Shown: positions 26,443 to 36,542, numbered from the stretch's first letter. The stretch: 47,980 nucleotides of DNA from Patescibacteria group bacterium (GCA_018830085.1 JAHJSR010000017.1:1-47980), one strand, 5' to 3'. A program made the numbers and translations. Notes: a model not told the origin generated them from the letters alone.

Positions 26443-27288
26443 TTATTTGCGTTTCTTGTTACGTCTGCGCTGCAAAATCAAAGCATCAGAGGCTCTGTTC
26501 TTACGACGAGTTTTAACACCAAGAGCAGGTTTGCCCCACTTAGTCTTGGCATGCTTCATACCAATCGGGTGCTTACCTTCACCACCACCATGCGGGTGAT
26601 CAATTGGATTCATAGCCTTACCACGCACAGTAGGCTTAATACCCCTATGCCTCATACGCCCAGCTTTTCCATATCTAACCAAACGGTAATCAGGATTTGA
26701 AACAGAACCAATGGTAGCCATGCAACTTTTTGAAACATTTCTAATTTCACCAGAAGGTAATTTTAAAGTTGCGTACTTACCTTCCACAGCCATCAAGCGA
26801 ATCATAACACCAGCACCACGCGCTAATTTAGCACCCGTGCCAGGTTGCAACTCAACGGCATGAATCAATGTACCCAACGGTACACGTTCAAGAGGCATAC
26901 GATTTCCTACATTAATTTCCACTTCTCCTGTTTTTGTAGAAAGAATTTTATCACCAATCGCTAACTTATCAGGTGCAATAATATAACTCTTAACACCATC
27001 AGCATAAGCAATCATGGCAATACGAGCACCGCGCACTGGATCATATTCAATAGTTTTAACAGTTGCTGGAATATCGTATTTATTTCTCAATAAATCAACA
27101 AGTCTGTAGCGCTGTTTATGACCTCCACCCTGATGTCTAACTGTAATTTTCCCATTTGTTCTACCAGCAAAAGCTTTCCTTGGGATTGTCAAAGATTTCT
27201 CTGGACTCTTTTTTGTTACATCGGAAAAATCCTGCACCGATGAGAGACGGCGTCCTTTTGTAACTGGTCGATATCGTTTAATAGGCAT
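26443..27288 (-). CDS. rplB: 50S ribosomal protein uL2
   Basis: Core protein needed for subunit association and peptidyl transfer. [13 protein letters not shown] start, [21 protein letters not shown], and the conserved C-terminal [17 protein letters not shown] containing the functionally important His. 281 residues. Confidence 0.98.
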   Translation of the reverse strand: MPIKRYRPVTKGRRLSSVQDFSDVTKKSPEKSLTIPRKAFAGRTNGKITVRHQGGGHKQRYRLVDLLRNKYDIPATVKTIEYDPVRGARIAMIAYADGVKSYIIAPDKLAIGDKILSTKTGEVEINVGNRMPLERVPLGTLIHAVELQPGTGAKLARGAGVMIRLMAVEGKYATLKLPSGEIRNVSKSCMATIGSVSNPDYRLVRYGKAGRMRHRGIKPTVRGKAMNPIDHPHGGGEGKHPIGMKHAKTKWGKPALGVKTRRKNRASDALILQRRRNKKRK

Positions 27289-27293
27289 ATTTC

Positions 27294-27755
27294 TTATACT
27301 CCTTCGTAGAGATCAATAGTTTGTCCCTTTTTAACTACAACAAAAGCCTTCTTCCATTGTTTTCTGTGACCGACACGCGAACCTCTAAAAATTCTTTTAC
27401 CATTACCTCTAGCAGTTCGAATATCAATTACTGTAACACCATATAAGTCTTGAACAGCTTTTGCTATAGAAACTTTTTCAGCGCTAACCGGTACTTGAAA
27501 AACATAAACATTATTAGATGCCAATACAGCAGCTTTCTCACTAACGACTGGTGCTAAAAGCAGTTTATAAGACATACCAGCCTGACCTTTTTTTGCTTTT
27601 ACAGCTTGGACTTCCTTTTTAGCACCTTTAACAGGCTCTTGCTGAGATTCAGGTGTAAAAACTTCAGTAGTCTCATTTTCTACCTTTTTCACTTTCTTGT
27701 TTTCATCCGTGCTATCTTTTTTTGTTACGGATGTTTTGCGTTTAAATATACCCAT
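27294..27755 (-). CDS. rplW: 50S ribosomal protein uL23 with N-terminal extension
   Basis: Docking site for trigger factor and SRP at the exit tunnel. The fold starts near residue 62 (YKLLLAPVVSEKAAVLASNN) and ends with GQTIDLYEGV. About 60 residues of Lys/Glu/Val-rich, probably disordered sequence precede it. 153 residues against about 100 normally. Confidence 0.96.
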   Translation of the reverse strand: MGIFKRKTSVTKKDSTDENKKVKKVENETTEVFTPESQQEPVKGAKKEVQAVKAKKGQAGMSYKLLLAPVVSEKAAVLASNNVYVFQVPVSAEKVSIAKAVQDLYGVTVIDIRTARGNGKRIFRGSRVGHRKQWKKAFVVVKKGQTIDLYEGV

Positions 27756-27757
27756 AC

Positions 27758-28384
27758 TTATTTATAAATAATTTCAAATTCCGGTATAGCTGCTTGTTCA
27801 AATACAATAGTCGGATACTTCACCAAATCAGCAACATTCAAAGAATTTACAGTCACCAACTGAATATTTGATAAGTTTCTTACCATGCGCATCAAGATTG
27901 GATTCGACTCTTTGATAACTACCAAGGCTTTGCGACCAATTGGAAGCTTCTTCATCCAAGATGCCATTAATTTTGTCTTTGGTTCTTCTATAGGAAAGTT
28001 ATCTACCACTAAAAGCTTTTCATGCTTTACTCTATCCGACAAAACCATAAACAAAGCTAACCTTTTTAACTTTCTATTAATTTTTACCGTAAAATTTCTG
28101 TTAGCACGTGGACCAAAAGTCACACCACCACCTACCCAAATCGGTGAACGAGTAGATCCATGACGTGCTCTTCCTGTACCTTTTTGACGCCAAGGTTTTT
28201 TTCCACCGCCAGATACTTCACCTCTAGTTTTGGTATTTGCTGTAGCAGCGCGTTTATTTGCCAACAAAGCAACCACAACCGTATGAATAACAGATGGCTT
28301 TGTTTTAACTTCAAAATGCGTAGCTGATAAATCAGTTGTCCCTACTACTTCACCATTGATATTGTATATCTTTACATTTGCCAT
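27758..28384 (-). CDS. rplD: 50S ribosomal protein uL4
   Basis: Exit-tunnel protein. The tunnel loop is visible as TRGEVSGGGKKPWRQKGTGRARHGSTRSP, followed by GGVTFGP. 208 residues. In proteobacteria L4 represses the S10 operon; the structured gap between rpsJ and rplC in this window would be a place to look for an analogous site. Confidence 0.98.
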   Translation of the reverse strand: MANVKIYNINGEVVGTTDLSATHFEVKTKPSVIHTVVVALLANKRAATANTKTRGEVSGGGKKPWRQKGTGRARHGSTRSPIWVGGGVTFGPRANRNFTVKINRKLKRLALFMVLSDRVKHEKLLVVDNFPIEEPKTKLMASWMKKLPIGRKALVVIKESNPILMRMVRNLSNIQLVTVNSLNVADLVKYPTIVFEQAAIPEFEIIYK

Positions 28385-28394
28385 ATTCTTGTAG

Positions 28395-28997
28395 TTAGAC
28401 AGTTTGTATCTTAAGAATCGAATTTCTAGCGCCTGGTACAGCTCCTTTAATTGCTAAAATACCACCATCGCGTACTTCTATAACATTCAAATTCTTTACC
28501 GTGACAGTATCATTACCCATACGACCAGCCATGCGCAATCCTTTAAAAACACGTTGCACACCACCAGCACCTATAGATCCAGGCATACGTAACTGATCTT
28601 TATGACCATGAGAAGCAGGCCCACCTTTAAAACCATGGCGTTTTACAACGCCCTGAAAACCTTTACCTTTAGATGTACCGATAACATCAATTTTATCTCC
28701 CACCTCAAAAGTCGACGCTTCAATAACGTCTCCGCGTTTGATTTCTGCGGTGTCGTTTAACCTAAACTCACGAATAATTTTTGCCTTAGGCAAATCGCGC
28801 AAATGCCCCTCAAGTGGCTTCGATAATCGCTTGGCATTTAAAAAGCTGAGTTGCACGGCCGTATAGCCATCGCTCTCATCTTCCTTAACTTGTGTAACTA
28901 CACAAGGCCCAGCCTGAACTAGGGTAACCGGAATAACCGCCCCTTCAGGCGAATATATTTGCGACATCTCGAGTTTTTTTGCAAGAATGATTTTCAT
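28395..28997 (-). CDS. rplC: 50S ribosomal protein uL3
   Basis: Peptidyl-transferase-centre protein. MKIILAKKLEMSQIYSPEGAV matches the family N-terminus, so the ATG at 28997 is used (200 residues). Later blocks: SKGKGFQGVVKRHGFKGGP and RMAGRMGNDTVTVKNLNV. An in-frame ATG at 29051 would add 18 residues without family precedent. Both starts lack a strong Shine-Dalgarno sequence. Confidence 0.95.
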   Translation of the reverse strand: MKIILAKKLEMSQIYSPEGAVIPVTLVQAGPCVVTQVKEDESDGYTAVQLSFLNAKRLSKPLEGHLRDLPKAKIIREFRLNDTAEIKRGDVIEASTFEVGDKIDVIGTSKGKGFQGVVKRHGFKGGPASHGHKDQLRMPGSIGAGGVQRVFKGLRMAGRMGNDTVTVKNLNVIEVRDGGILAIKGAVPGARNSILKIQTV

Positions 28998-29426
28998 AGT
29001 GGCATCCGAGATATGGACGTCTCTGACCCTGACAGTGGTCTTTGTAGACATGACGAGGGCGCTCTGGGAAGCCCCAGATAACGCAAAAGCCAGAAACTCA
29101 TAACCAAGTTATAACATGCGACATGTGAAGCGCAACGTAAAACGTAGTTATATGTTCCTGACCTCTGTGCGATTAATAATTTTTCAGAGGAATTTTTTAA
29201 ATGCTTTTTATGGCTACTCTTTACCAACCTCTTTTTATAAAATATTCAGGTTGGCTTATTACCGTCATTGACTCGCTTCAGGGAGGTTATGTTCATGGAA
29301 ATCACATTCGCAATGTGACTCTGCTTTTAGCAAGTATTTTATTACATGCTATCAGCGAACAACTTTCTCCCTGGGACGTTTAACGGGGGTACAAATTAAC
29401 TTTTTGTTTTTATATCTGACGAATTC
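28998..29426 (-). promoter_or_regulatory. 429-base structured gap between rpsJ and rplC
   Basis: No recognisable gene interrupts the operon here, yet S10 and L3 genes are normally adjacent. Reading the minus strand, hairpins occur in series: TCACATT-GCG-AATGTGA, CCAACCT...AGGTTGG with an AT-rich loop, CCTCTG...CAGAGG, and CTGGG-GCTT-CCCAG (29077-29064). A candidate promoter (TTGCGC 29135-29130, 16-base spacer, TATAAC 29113-29108) would start an rplC transcript with about 100 bases of leader. A 60-codon plus-strand frame (29201-29383) with AGAGGA upstream also exists, but resembles nothing known. Most likely an internal promoter and ribosomal-protein leader. Confidence 0.5.
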
Positions 29427-29783
29427 TTATGACATTTTTATCTCTACATCCACACCAGACGGTAAATTCAAACTCGTAAGTGCATCAATAGTCTTGGCAC
29501 TTGCCTCAACTATATCTACAATGCGCTTGTGAATTCTCATTTCAAACTGCTCACGAGCATTTTTATAAACGAAAGTCGAACGATTTACTGTCCACTTACG
29601 TTTTTCCGTTGGCAAAGGGACGGGACCAATCACGCTAGCACCGGTTCTTTCTGCAGTCTCGATAATCGTACGCGTAGCTTGATCAATAATTTTATGATCG
29701 TACGCTCTTATCTTGATGCGAATTCTTGCAACAGCATCCTTAGTTGCTTTTGCTGTTTTCTTTGTAGTCGCTGCTTCTGTCAT
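29427..29783 (-). CDS. rpsJ: 30S ribosomal protein uS10
   Basis: Small-subunit protein, also NusE in antitermination. [38 protein letters not shown] and [15 protein letters not shown] are signature blocks. I use the ATG at 29783 (118 residues, with a 15-residue Thr/Lys/Ala-rich extension). The longer frame to 29834 would start inside a strong hairpin. AGAGGG lies a little upstream of the chosen ATG. Confidence 0.96.
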   Translation of the reverse strand: MTEAATTKKTAKATKDAVARIRIKIRAYDHKIIDQATRTIIETAERTGASVIGPVPLPTEKRKWTVNRSTFVYKNAREQFEMRIHKRIVDIVEASAKTIDALTSLNLPSGVDVEIKMS

Positions 29784-29801
29784 GATCGTTCCCGTCCCTC
29801 T

Positions 29802-29840
29802 CAGTGCTTGCCGATCCTGTGGGATACGGACCAAGCACTG
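29802..29840 (-). promoter_or_regulatory. long hairpin between tuf and rpsJ
   Basis: Nine perfect pairs, CAGTGCTTG / CAAGCACTG, enclose a second stem CCG-ATCC / GGAT-CGG with a bulge and loop CACA, about 16 pairs in all. It begins 27 bases after the tuf stop and ends 18 bases before the rpsJ ATG. There is no T-run, so it is not an intrinsic terminator. It may be an RNase III processing site, an mRNA-stability element or an S10 control site. Confidence 0.65.
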
Positions 29841-29866
29841 ATGAAACGGAGTGCAAAGTTCAATAT

Positions 29867-31057
29867 TTACTTAATAATTTGTGTTACAACACCTGCACCG
29901 ACAGTTCTACCACCTTCACGGATAGCAAAACGCATCTTTTCTTCCATGGCCACAGGAGTAATTAATTTAACTATAATCTTAACTTCATCACCAGGTTGAA
30001 CCATCGCTACACCTTCAGCGAGTTGGACTTCACCTGTAACATCAGTTGTACGAATATAAAACTGTGGTTTATAACCTGACACAAATGGCTTATGACGTCC
30101 ACCCTCATCTTTTGTCAAAGCATAAATCTGTGCTTCAAACTCACTATGTGGAGTAATTGTACCCGTCTTAGCCAAAACTTGACCACGTTGTATATCTTCT
30201 TTACGAATACCGCGCAAAAGTAAACCAGCATTATCACCAGCTCTGCCTTCTTGTAATGATTTGTTAAACATTTCGATACCAGTAACAACTGTTTTACGGG
30301 TTTCGCCTAAACCAACTATTTCAACCTCATCATTAACTTTGATTATGCCACGATCAATACGACCAGTAACAACTGTTCCACGACCTTCGATTGAAAATAC
30401 ATCTTCAATTGGCATCATAAAATCCTTATCAGTATCACGCACAGGTTCTGGAATATACTCATCCAATTTAGCCATCAAATCTAATACTGGTTTAGAAGCT
30501 TCAGGATCGGTTGGATTTTCCAAAGCTTTTAAAGCTGAACCACGAATAACAGGTGTGTTATCACCGTCAAATTCGTATTTCTTTAAAAGTTCACGAACCT
30601 CATCCTCAACCAAATCAATCAATTCAGGATCGTCAACCATGTCAATTTTGTTTAAAAATACTACGATTGCAGGTACACCAACCTGACGAGCTAACAAAAT
30701 GTGCTCGCGAGTCTGAGGCATAACGCCATCAGTTGCAGCGACAACCAAAATAGCACCGTCCATCTGGGCAGCACCAGTAATCATGTTCTTAATATAATCA
30801 GCGTGTCCTGGACAATCTACGTGAGCATAGTGACGATTCGCTGTCTCATACTCTACGTGAGCTGTTGCAATTGTAATACCACGTGATCTTGACTCTGGAG
30901 CTTTGTCCAAAGCATCAACACGTTTTTCATCTGCCACAAAACCCTGTCCCGCTAAAACTTTTAAAATCGCAGCGGTCAGTGTTGTCTTGCCATGATCTAC
31001 GTGTCCGATAGTACCTACGTTCACGTGAGGCTTATTACGTTCAAATGTTACGGCCAT
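29867..31057 (-). CDS. tuf: elongation factor Tu
   Basis: GTPase that delivers aminoacyl-tRNA to the ribosome. G motifs: [10 protein letters not shown] (G1), DCPGHADY (G3), NKIDMVDD (G4). Switch I region [14 protein letters not shown]-terminal barrels with the typical [10 protein letters not shown] and [19 protein letters not shown]. About 396 residues from the ATG at 31057 ([15 protein letters not shown]), which matches the family; an ATG 12 codons earlier is unsupported. It has its own promoter and a 120-base leader. Confidence 0.98.
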   Translation of the reverse strand: MAVTFERNKPHVNVGTIGHVDHGKTTLTAAILKVLAGQGFVADEKRVDALDKAPESRSRGITIATAHVEYETANRHYAHVDCPGHADYIKNMITGAAQMDGAILVVAATDGVMPQTREHILLARQVGVPAIVVFLNKIDMVDDPELIDLVEDEVRELLKKYEFDGDNTPVIRGSALKALENPTDPEASKPVLDLMAKLDEYIPEPVRDTDKDFMMPIEDVFSIEGRGTVVTGRIDRGIIKVNDEVEIVGLGETRKTVVTGIEMFNKSLQEGRAGDNAGLLLRGIRKEDIQRGQVLAKTGTITPHSEFEAQIYALTKDEGGRHKPFVSGYKPQFYIRTTDVTGEVQLAEGVAMVQPGDEVKIIVKLITPVAMEEKMRFAIREGGRTVGAGVVTQIIK

Positions 31058-31109
31058 ATTGACTTCATTTAGTGCGTTTTCCGCAGCCTTCATTAGTTAC
31101 AGGCTAGCG

Positions 31110-31146
31110 GTCATCCGTGTACGCAATAGGCATACAGGATAATGAC
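31110..31146 (-). promoter_or_regulatory. hairpin in the tuf mRNA leader
   Basis: On the minus strand GTC-ATCC-TGTA pairs with TACA-GGAT-GAC, with short bulges and an 11-base loop, inside the predicted 120-base leader. There is no T-run. A regulatory or stabilising role is possible. Confidence 0.4.
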
Positions 31147-31183
31147 GCGTTTTTAAGTAATTAAAAGTTAAAAAGCAGAAACG

Positions 31184-31212
31184 ACTATAACACCCCTTTT
31201 AAAAATATGCAA
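31184..31212 (-). promoter_or_regulatory. tuf promoter
   Basis: TTGCAT (31212-31207), 17-base spacer, TATAGT (31189-31184). The predicted start near 31177 gives a leader of about 120 bases, unlike the very short leaders of other single genes here. Confidence 0.65.
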
Positions 31213-31219
31213 GAGCTAA

Positions 31220-31624
31220 CTACTTTTTAGATTGATCCTCCAAAGGCTCAAAATAGAAACGATCTTCAAGTGGAACGCCCTTATCTACCACCTGCTCCCG
31301 CGAGTCTTGATAGCTCTCTACAATTTCTGTTTTAATTTTTTCGCCATTTTGAGCCAAATTTTGCGTTTCAGGCTCCATCTCATCTATAAATTCAAAAGCC
31401 CCAGCCGCACGCTCATCCGGTTCACCTTGGCGCATTTCGACGTCCTCAGGCACAAACGATATAGAATCAAATTCCTCATCTTCAATTCCCTCAAATTCCT
31501 CATTAATGAGCATTTCATAATGATCTAATGGCATCAACACAAAAGGATCATCACCTTCCTGATCCGCTATTATAATCGGCATTTCTAGCCTTTTTGCAGA
31601 ACGCAATAATTTTTTCCATGACAT
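31220..31624 (-). CDS. acidic hypothetical protein, possibly antitoxin-like N-terminus
   Basis: 134 residues, strongly acidic after residue 35. The N-terminal 40 residues (MPIIIADQEGDDPFVLMPLDHYEMLIN) recall the Phd/YefM pattern of a short strand followed by V/L-x-P-L-x-x-Y-x-x-L. The rest has no recognisable fold, and no toxin gene is adjacent, so a toxin-antitoxin role is weak. It lies between the 509-residue membrane protein and tuf, on the same strand, with 83 bases before it. Confidence 0.6.
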   Translation of the reverse strand: MSWKKLLRSAKRLEMPIIIADQEGDDPFVLMPLDHYEMLINEEFEGIEDEEFDSISFVPEDVEMRQGEPDERAAGAFEFIDEMEPETQNLAQNGEKIKTEIVESYQDSREQVVDKGVPLEDRFYFEPLEDQSKK

Positions 31625-31707
31625 ATTATGCTAAGTTCACCATGCCTGCATAAAATAATCAAATACCAATAATTCAATCAACCAAACACTCACAAATAGC
31701 TAATTTT

Positions 31708-33237
31708 CTAATAACACCCTACAGGTAATCTATCTGGCTCTGGCCTAATGTAATACAGTCTCGCAGAACCCTTTTCCAACTGATCCTTCTCAATCATGTC
31801 ATATCCATTACCCGCCACGTCAAAAATTGCATATTGACCAGGCTCATAAACACCAACTAACAGCATGTAATGCGCTGAATATTTTCTACACTGAGGTCTA
31901 CCATCGGCAGTACAATAAGTATCTGGAGAAGAAACCTGAGACCGTCGTGACTTTTTAAAAACAACACAATTTTCACAACTAAAAATAATAGGCTTCCCTT
32001 TTCTTAAAACATCTTCTACTTTTTCCAAATCCAAAGAACTTATACTATTATCCAAGGTAAAATCAGACCAACGTTCAAAAACCACAGGATCAGTTGGATC
32101 AAAACCACCATAATTACAATTACGTTTACCTTGAGCCGAAAAATACTCCACAACATCCAAAGGAGTTATTCTTTCCCCATAACTAGCCAACACTGATGCT
32201 AAAGCCGCTGCTCCATTACCCGCAGTGCAGATAGGTAAACAACAAGGCGCATCAGCTTGCTCACGAATAACCCTTTCTGCAGCCTGTTCCGGAACGCAGG
32301 TTGGCTTATTCCCACTTGGCTTGGTTTTCCAATTATCATCGCACTGAGAATAAAAACTCATTCTATCAATAGTACAACCATTAGAACTTTGTAAACTTGA
32401 TGAATCTATGGATGACGATTGATTTCCACCAACCAAATTGCCACGACTATCCAAATTAACCGAACCCAAGTTGCGTTTAAACTCTGCCCGTTCAATCTCT
32501 GGAAATTTTATTGCATCTAATTTTAAAGTTTGCGGATTAACATTAGCCAATATCGCGTAAGCGCCTACCAATATAATCAAACCCAAAAGTGCATCTATCA
32601 TTTTTTTCTTAGCATCAGATACCTGCAATCCCGTCGCTCCCAACATGTATAAAAATCCACCATAAATAAACATTATCGCAGATGCTATCAATCCAATGCC
32701 CAAAATATATTTGTAAAAACCTTGTATGTACTGTGCTAAAAATGGAATCACTAAGCATTTTTTCCCCTCACAATCCTCATATTGTGGTTGAGTTGAAAAA
32801 TTTACACCAGGAATGTCAACCATTAAATCCGGCACAACAAAACTTTTATCATCAATGCCTGTAGCAGCTTCTCTAAAAACACTACCCGCTGTTCTAACAG
32901 CATCTAGTAAAGTTCCTGCCTCTGGATCAATCCCCTTCTCCTTTAAATCCAAAATTATTTGGTCATACTTGCCACTTTGAATGCAGCACATCTTTCCAAC
33001 ACCGCAAGTGATTCTGGTTAATGCTTTAAAATTTGGCGGACAACCATCCGGAGTCAGCGCCAAACCCGCAGCGCTAACCAAACGAAGATCAGGTAAACAA
33101 ACAGTACCCTTATCACTATAATCGGAACACTGAACAATTTCTTCTGCGTTAACAACAAAAATCGATGACAAAAAAAACAACACTGCAGTAAAAATTATTG
33201 CACTCAACTTCCACATCTTGCTTATCTTTTTTATCAC
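31708..33237 (-). CDS. VirB2-like membrane region fused to a C39-type peptidase-like domain
   Basis: Exported or membrane protein of unknown role. Residues 10-31 form a signal segment. A Cys-containing domain (CSDY...CLPD...CGVGKMCCIQSG) follows. Two adjacent helices at about 175-230 (YILGIGLIASAIMFIYGGFL; MIDALLGLIILVGAYAIL) match the VirB2/TrbC pilin arrangement common in CPR proteins. The C-terminal 200 residues resemble a C39 cysteine-peptidase fold: GNGAAALASVLASYG, then SAHYMLLVGVYEPG and IFDVAGNG supplying the His and Asp/Asn positions. The usual CGP motif is displaced (PICTAGNG), so activity is uncertain. The start is GTG at 33237, six bases after a TAAAAT box; the ATG at 33216 is the alternative. 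Confidence 0.7.
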   Translation of the reverse strand: MIKKISKMWKLSAIIFTAVLFFLSSIFVVNAEEIVQCSDYSDKGTVCLPDLRLVSAAGLALTPDGCPPNFKALTRITCGVGKMCCIQSGKYDQIILDLKEKGIDPEAGTLLDAVRTAGSVFREAATGIDDKSFVVPDLMVDIPGVNFSTQPQYEDCEGKKCLVIPFLAQYIQGFYKYILGIGLIASAIMFIYGGFLYMLGATGLQVSDAKKKMIDALLGLIILVGAYAILANVNPQTLKLDAIKFPEIERAEFKRNLGSVNLDSRGNLVGGNQSSSIDSSSLQSSNGCTIDRMSFYSQCDDNWKTKPSGNKPTCVPEQAAERVIREQADAPCCLPICTAGNGAAALASVLASYGERITPLDVVEYFSAQGKRNCNYGGFDPTDPVVFERWSDFTLDNSISSLDLEKVEDVLRKGKPIIFSCENCVVFKKSRRSQVSSPDTYCTADGRPQCRKYSAHYMLLVGVYEPGQYAIFDVAGNGYDMIEKDQLEKGSARLYYIRPEPDRLPVGCY

Positions 33238-33243
33238 TTAAAC

Positions 33244-33249
33244 ATTTTA
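33244..33249 (-). promoter_or_regulatory. -10 box of the 509-residue protein gene (leaderless)
   Basis: TAAAAT followed by exactly six bases and the GTG start, placing the transcript start at or next to the GTG. The -35 region (TGACCA, 16-base spacer) is a partial match. Confidence 0.45.
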
Positions 33250-33281
33250 CCAAATAAACCCAGTCTGGTCATTAGCAAAAT

Positions 33282-33309
33282 TAAAACCCTGTATTTCTAC
33301 AGGGCTTTA
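33282..33309 (-). terminator. fusA terminator
   Basis: Stem CCCTGTA/TACAGGG (33287-33293 with 33298-33304) with loop TTTC and a T-rich tail in the minus direction, just after the fusA stop. Confidence 0.8.
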
Positions 33310-33323
33310 ATCTAAATTTAAAT

Positions 33324-35405
33324 TTATTTCTTTGCCTTACCTTCGATCAATTCTTGCTGAACACTGGCCGGAACCGGAGCGTAGTGATCAAACTCCATAG
33401 AGTTTGAACCACGGCCCTGTGTCATAGAACGTAAAGCTGTTGCATATCCAAACATCTCAGCCAAAGGAACCTCTGCATCAATGACCTTTGATTCATTACG
33501 CTCTTCCATGGATTGGATTTGACCACGCTTAGAGTTAAGATCCCCCATAACATCACCCATATATTCTTCAGGGACAATAACCTCTACTTTTTCAATCGGT
33601 TCTAAAATTGACATGCCAGCTTTTTCACAAGCAGCTTTAAATGCCATTGATGCTGCAATTTTAAATGCCGCTTCCGATGAATCAACATCATGATAAGAAC
33701 CATCATAAACCGTAGCTTTGATATCCAAAATCGGATAACCAGCAACAACGCCACGTTGCATTGCTTCCTGAATTCCTTTGTTGATCGGCTGAATAAACTC
33801 ACGAGGGATTACACCGCCTTTGATATCATTAACAAATTCATAACCCGTACCACGTTCAGTAGGTTCAACTTTTAACCAACAATGACCATATTGACCACGA
33901 CCACCCGACTGACGCACAAACTTTCCTTCACCTTCAGCAGCGCCTTTAATGGCTTCTTTATAAGCAACCTGAGGTTTACCAACATTAGCTTCAACACCAA
34001 ATTCACGCTTCATGCGATCAACAATAATTTCCAAATGCAACTCACCCATACCGGAAATAATTGTCTGAAGAGTTTCTTCATCTGTGCGAATATGAAACGA
34101 TGGATCTTCTTCCGCAAGCTTTTGGAAAGCGATACCCATTTTTTCTTGATCAACTTTTGTTTTTGGTTCAACCGCAATGTCAATAACAGGTTCTGGAATT
34201 GTAATTGTTTCTAAGAGTAATTGATGTTCCTCATCACACAATGTATGACCAGTAAAAGTTTCTTTCAATCCCACAGCTGCAGCAATATCTCCGGAATAAA
34301 CCTGATCCACTTCCTCGCGATCATTAGCATGCATACGAACAATACGACCAATGCGTTCTCTTTTTCCGGTTGTCGCATTATAAACATAAGAACCTGATGC
34401 CAATGTTCCAGAATAAACCCTAAAGAAAACTAATTTACCGACATAAGGATCAGACATGACCTTAAAAGCCAAAGCTGCAAATGGTTCGTTATCATCGGCT
34501 TTACGCTCTAATATTTTTTCCGGATTATCAATATCAGTACCAGTAATTGGAGGAACATCTAATGGAGATGGTAAGTAATGCACAACAGCATCAAGCAAAA
34601 ACTGTACTCCTTTATTCTTTAAAGCCGATCCACACATGATTGGAAACAAATCCATATTCAAAACAGCTTTACGTAAAGCCGCACGAATCTCATCAACAGT
34701 AAGTTCTTCACCGGCCAAGTATTTATTCATCAAAACCTCATCAGTTTCTGACAAAGCCTCTAAAAATTCATTTCGCCATTTTTTGGCCTCATCTAACATT
34801 TCTGCAGGTATTTCTGATTCTTCAATCTGTGTTCCCATTTCATCTAAGTACATCTCGGCCTTCATGGTTATAAGATCAATAATACCTTTAAAATTAGCCT
34901 CAGTTCCTATAGGCAATTGAATTGGATATGCACGCTTAGCTAATCTATTGCGTATAGATTCAATATCTTTATAAAAATCAGCTCCCATGCGATCCAATTT
35001 ATTTACAAAACACATGCGTGGAACTTTATATTTATCAGCCTGACGCCATACAGTTTCCGATTGAGGCTCAACACCAGCAACACCATCAAAAACGGTCACA
35101 GCTCCATCAAGAACACGCAATGAGCGTTGCACCTCAATAGTAAAATCAATGTGTCCTGGAGTATCAATTAAATTCATTCGGCAACCCTTCCAAAAACAAG
35201 TTGTTGCAGCAGAGGTAATTGTAATACCGCGTTCCTGTTCTTGTGCCATCCAATCCATGGTAGCTTCACCTTCATGAACCTCACCAATTTTATGTTTACG
35301 GCCTGTATAAAAAAGCACGCGCTCAGAAACGGTCGTTTTGCCCGCATCAATGTGGGCTATAATCCCGAAGTTTCGGGTGTCTTTGAGAGAATATTCTCTA
35401 GGCAT
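33324..35405 (-). CDS. fusA: elongation factor G
   Basis: Translocation GTPase. G1 [10 protein letters not shown]2 region [13 protein letters not shown]3 DTPGHIDF, G4 NKLDRMGAD. Domain IV and V blocks: [16 protein letters not shown] and [20 protein letters not shown]. 693 residues, full length. Third gene of the str operon after rpsL and rpsG, separated from rpsG by a terminator-like hairpin; tuf is about 2.3 kb further on instead of adjacent. Confidence 0.98.
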   Translation of the reverse strand: MPREYSLKDTRNFGIIAHIDAGKTTVSERVLFYTGRKHKIGEVHEGEATMDWMAQEQERGITITSAATTCFWKGCRMNLIDTPGHIDFTIEVQRSLRVLDGAVTVFDGVAGVEPQSETVWRQADKYKVPRMCFVNKLDRMGADFYKDIESIRNRLAKRAYPIQLPIGTEANFKGIIDLITMKAEMYLDEMGTQIEESEIPAEMLDEAKKWRNEFLEALSETDEVLMNKYLAGEELTVDEIRAALRKAVLNMDLFPIMCGSALKNKGVQFLLDAVVHYLPSPLDVPPITGTDIDNPEKILERKADDNEPFAALAFKVMSDPYVGKLVFFRVYSGTLASGSYVYNATTGKRERIGRIVRMHANDREEVDQVYSGDIAAAVGLKETFTGHTLCDEEHQLLLETITIPEPVIDIAVEPKTKVDQEKMGIAFQKLAEEDPSFHIRTDEETLQTIISGMGELHLEIIVDRMKREFGVEANVGKPQVAYKEAIKGAAEGEGKFVRQSGGRGQYGHCWLKVEPTERGTGYEFVNDIKGGVIPREFIQPINKGIQEAMQRGVVAGYPILDIKATVYDGSYHDVDSSEAAFKIAASMAFKAACEKAGMSILEPIEKVEVIVPEEYMGDVMGDLNSKRGQIQSMEERNESKVIDAEVPLAEMFGYATALRSMTQGRGSNSMEFDHYAPVPASVQQELIEGKAKK

Positions 35406-35426
35406 ATGATAAATTTATTTTCAGAT

Positions 35427-35459
35427 AAAAAAGAGGACAGAAAATCAGACCTCTTTTTT
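35427..35459. terminator. terminator or attenuator between rpsG and fusA
   Basis: Ten-bp stem AAAAAAGAGG (35427-35436) with CCTCTTTTTT (35450-35459), 13-base loop. It sits inside the str operon, only 21 bases before the fusA start, with no clear promoter after it. It probably lowers rather than stops read-through into fusA. Confidence 0.75.
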
Positions 35460-35499
35460 GGCTTTAAAATTTAAATGAATCTCCTACATCATCCATAAT

Positions 35500-35967
35500 T
35501 TAACGGGCAAAGTGAGCAAAAGCACGATTAGCTTCTGCCATACGTTGTACATCTTGCTTCTTTTTTACTGCATCGCCTTGATTTTCCGCAGCTGCTAATA
35601 ATTCAGAAGCTAGCTTTTCTGCCATTGGTTTACCTTTTTTAGCTCTTGCTGCAGTGATAATCCAACGAAAAGCTAATTGCTGACGTCTATCGGCTCTTAC
35701 CTGTAAAGGAATTTGATAGTTTGCACCACCAACCCTACGGGACTTAACCTCAAGTAATGGCGACACATTCTTCAAAGCCTCTTCAAAAACTTCCATTGCT
35801 GGCTTTTTCATTTTTTCCTCTAGTTGATCTAAAGCTGTATAAACTATTTTTTGTGCCGTATTCTTTTTACCGCGCTCCATCACATAGTTTATAAATTTTG
35901 CAATTGATACCGAACTATATTTCGGATCTGGCAAAATACTTCTACTTGGTGCTTGCTTTCCACGCAT
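35500..35967 (-). CDS. rpsG: 30S ribosomal protein uS7
   Basis: Assembly-initiating head protein. [40 protein letters not shown] and [20 protein letters not shown] are signature blocks. 155 residues. 16 bases downstream of rpsL. Confidence 0.97.
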   Translation of the reverse strand: MRGKQAPSRSILPDPKYSSVSIAKFINYVMERGKKNTAQKIVYTALDQLEEKMKKPAMEVFEEALKNVSPLLEVKSRRVGGANYQIPLQVRADRRQQLAFRWIITAARAKKGKPMAEKLASELLAAAENQGDAVKKKQDVQRMAEANRAFAHFAR

Positions 35968-35983
35968 AAATATTCAAATTAAT

Positions 35984-36415
35984 TTAGGAGCTTTTGGCTT
36001 CCTTAGGTTTCTTAGCTCCATACAATGACCTACTACGCTTTCTATTCTGTACACCCTGAGTATCATAAACACCACGTACGATATGATATCTAACACCCGG
36101 AAGATCTTTAACTCTTCCACCACGAATCATAACGATTGAGTGCTCCTGTAAATTATGACCTTCACCAGGAATATAAGCTGATACTTCTGTTCCATTAGAA
36201 AGACGAATACGAGCAATTTTGCGCATTGCCGAGTTAGGCTTTTTTGGAGTCATTGTGGTCACCTTAACACACACACCACGTTTAAACGGGCTACCCTTAG
36301 GGAGTTCTGTGCGCTTACGATGCAATGAATCACGCGTATATTGCATGGCCGGGCTCTTTGATTTGACCTTGGCCGATCGACGAGGACGTCGTACAAGTTG
36401 GTTATATGTAGGCAT
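35984..36415 (-). CDS. rpsL: 30S ribosomal protein uS12
   Basis: Decoding-centre protein. [40 protein letters not shown] (containing the streptomycin-site Lys) and [18 protein letters not shown]. 143 residues with a short C-terminal extension. First gene of the str operon, with a near-consensus promoter. Confidence 0.98.
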   Translation of the reverse strand: MPTYNQLVRRPRRSAKVKSKSPAMQYTRDSLHRKRTELPKGSPFKRGVCVKVTTMTPKKPNSAMRKIARIRLSNGTEVSAYIPGEGHNLQEHSIVMIRGGRVKDLPGVRYHIVRGVYDTQGVQNRKRSRSLYGAKKPKEAKSS

Positions 36416-36428
36416 GTTTGTGCCGCGA

Positions 36429-36457
36429 AATATACCAAGACCCCGTTTTTACGTCAA
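36429..36457 (-). promoter_or_regulatory. str operon (rpsL) promoter
   Basis: TTGACG (36457-36452), 17-base spacer, TATATT (36434-36429). Fourteen bases to the ATG, predicting a leader of about 7 bases. Confidence 0.85.
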
Positions 36458-36542
36458 GTTTGCCAATTATCCCACAATGCCCGATATAAAAACTCCATTT
36501 TTAATAAATAAAATTACAACCTATTTTTATGCCTCTATATAA

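Noticed and set aside
28994-29227. 77-codon minus-strand ORF over the same gap
   Set aside because: Overlaps the rplC start, lacks a Shine-Dalgarno sequence and reads as random composition.
29201-29383. 60-codon plus-strand ORF in the rpsJ-rplC gap with AGAGGA upstream
   Set aside because: No family resemblance, it runs antisense inside a ribosomal operon, and the region is better explained as structured leader. Not listed as a gene.
31220-31624. Antitoxin of a toxin-antitoxin pair
   Set aside because: The N-terminus is weakly Phd-like, but no toxin gene is adjacent and the rest is a long acidic tail.
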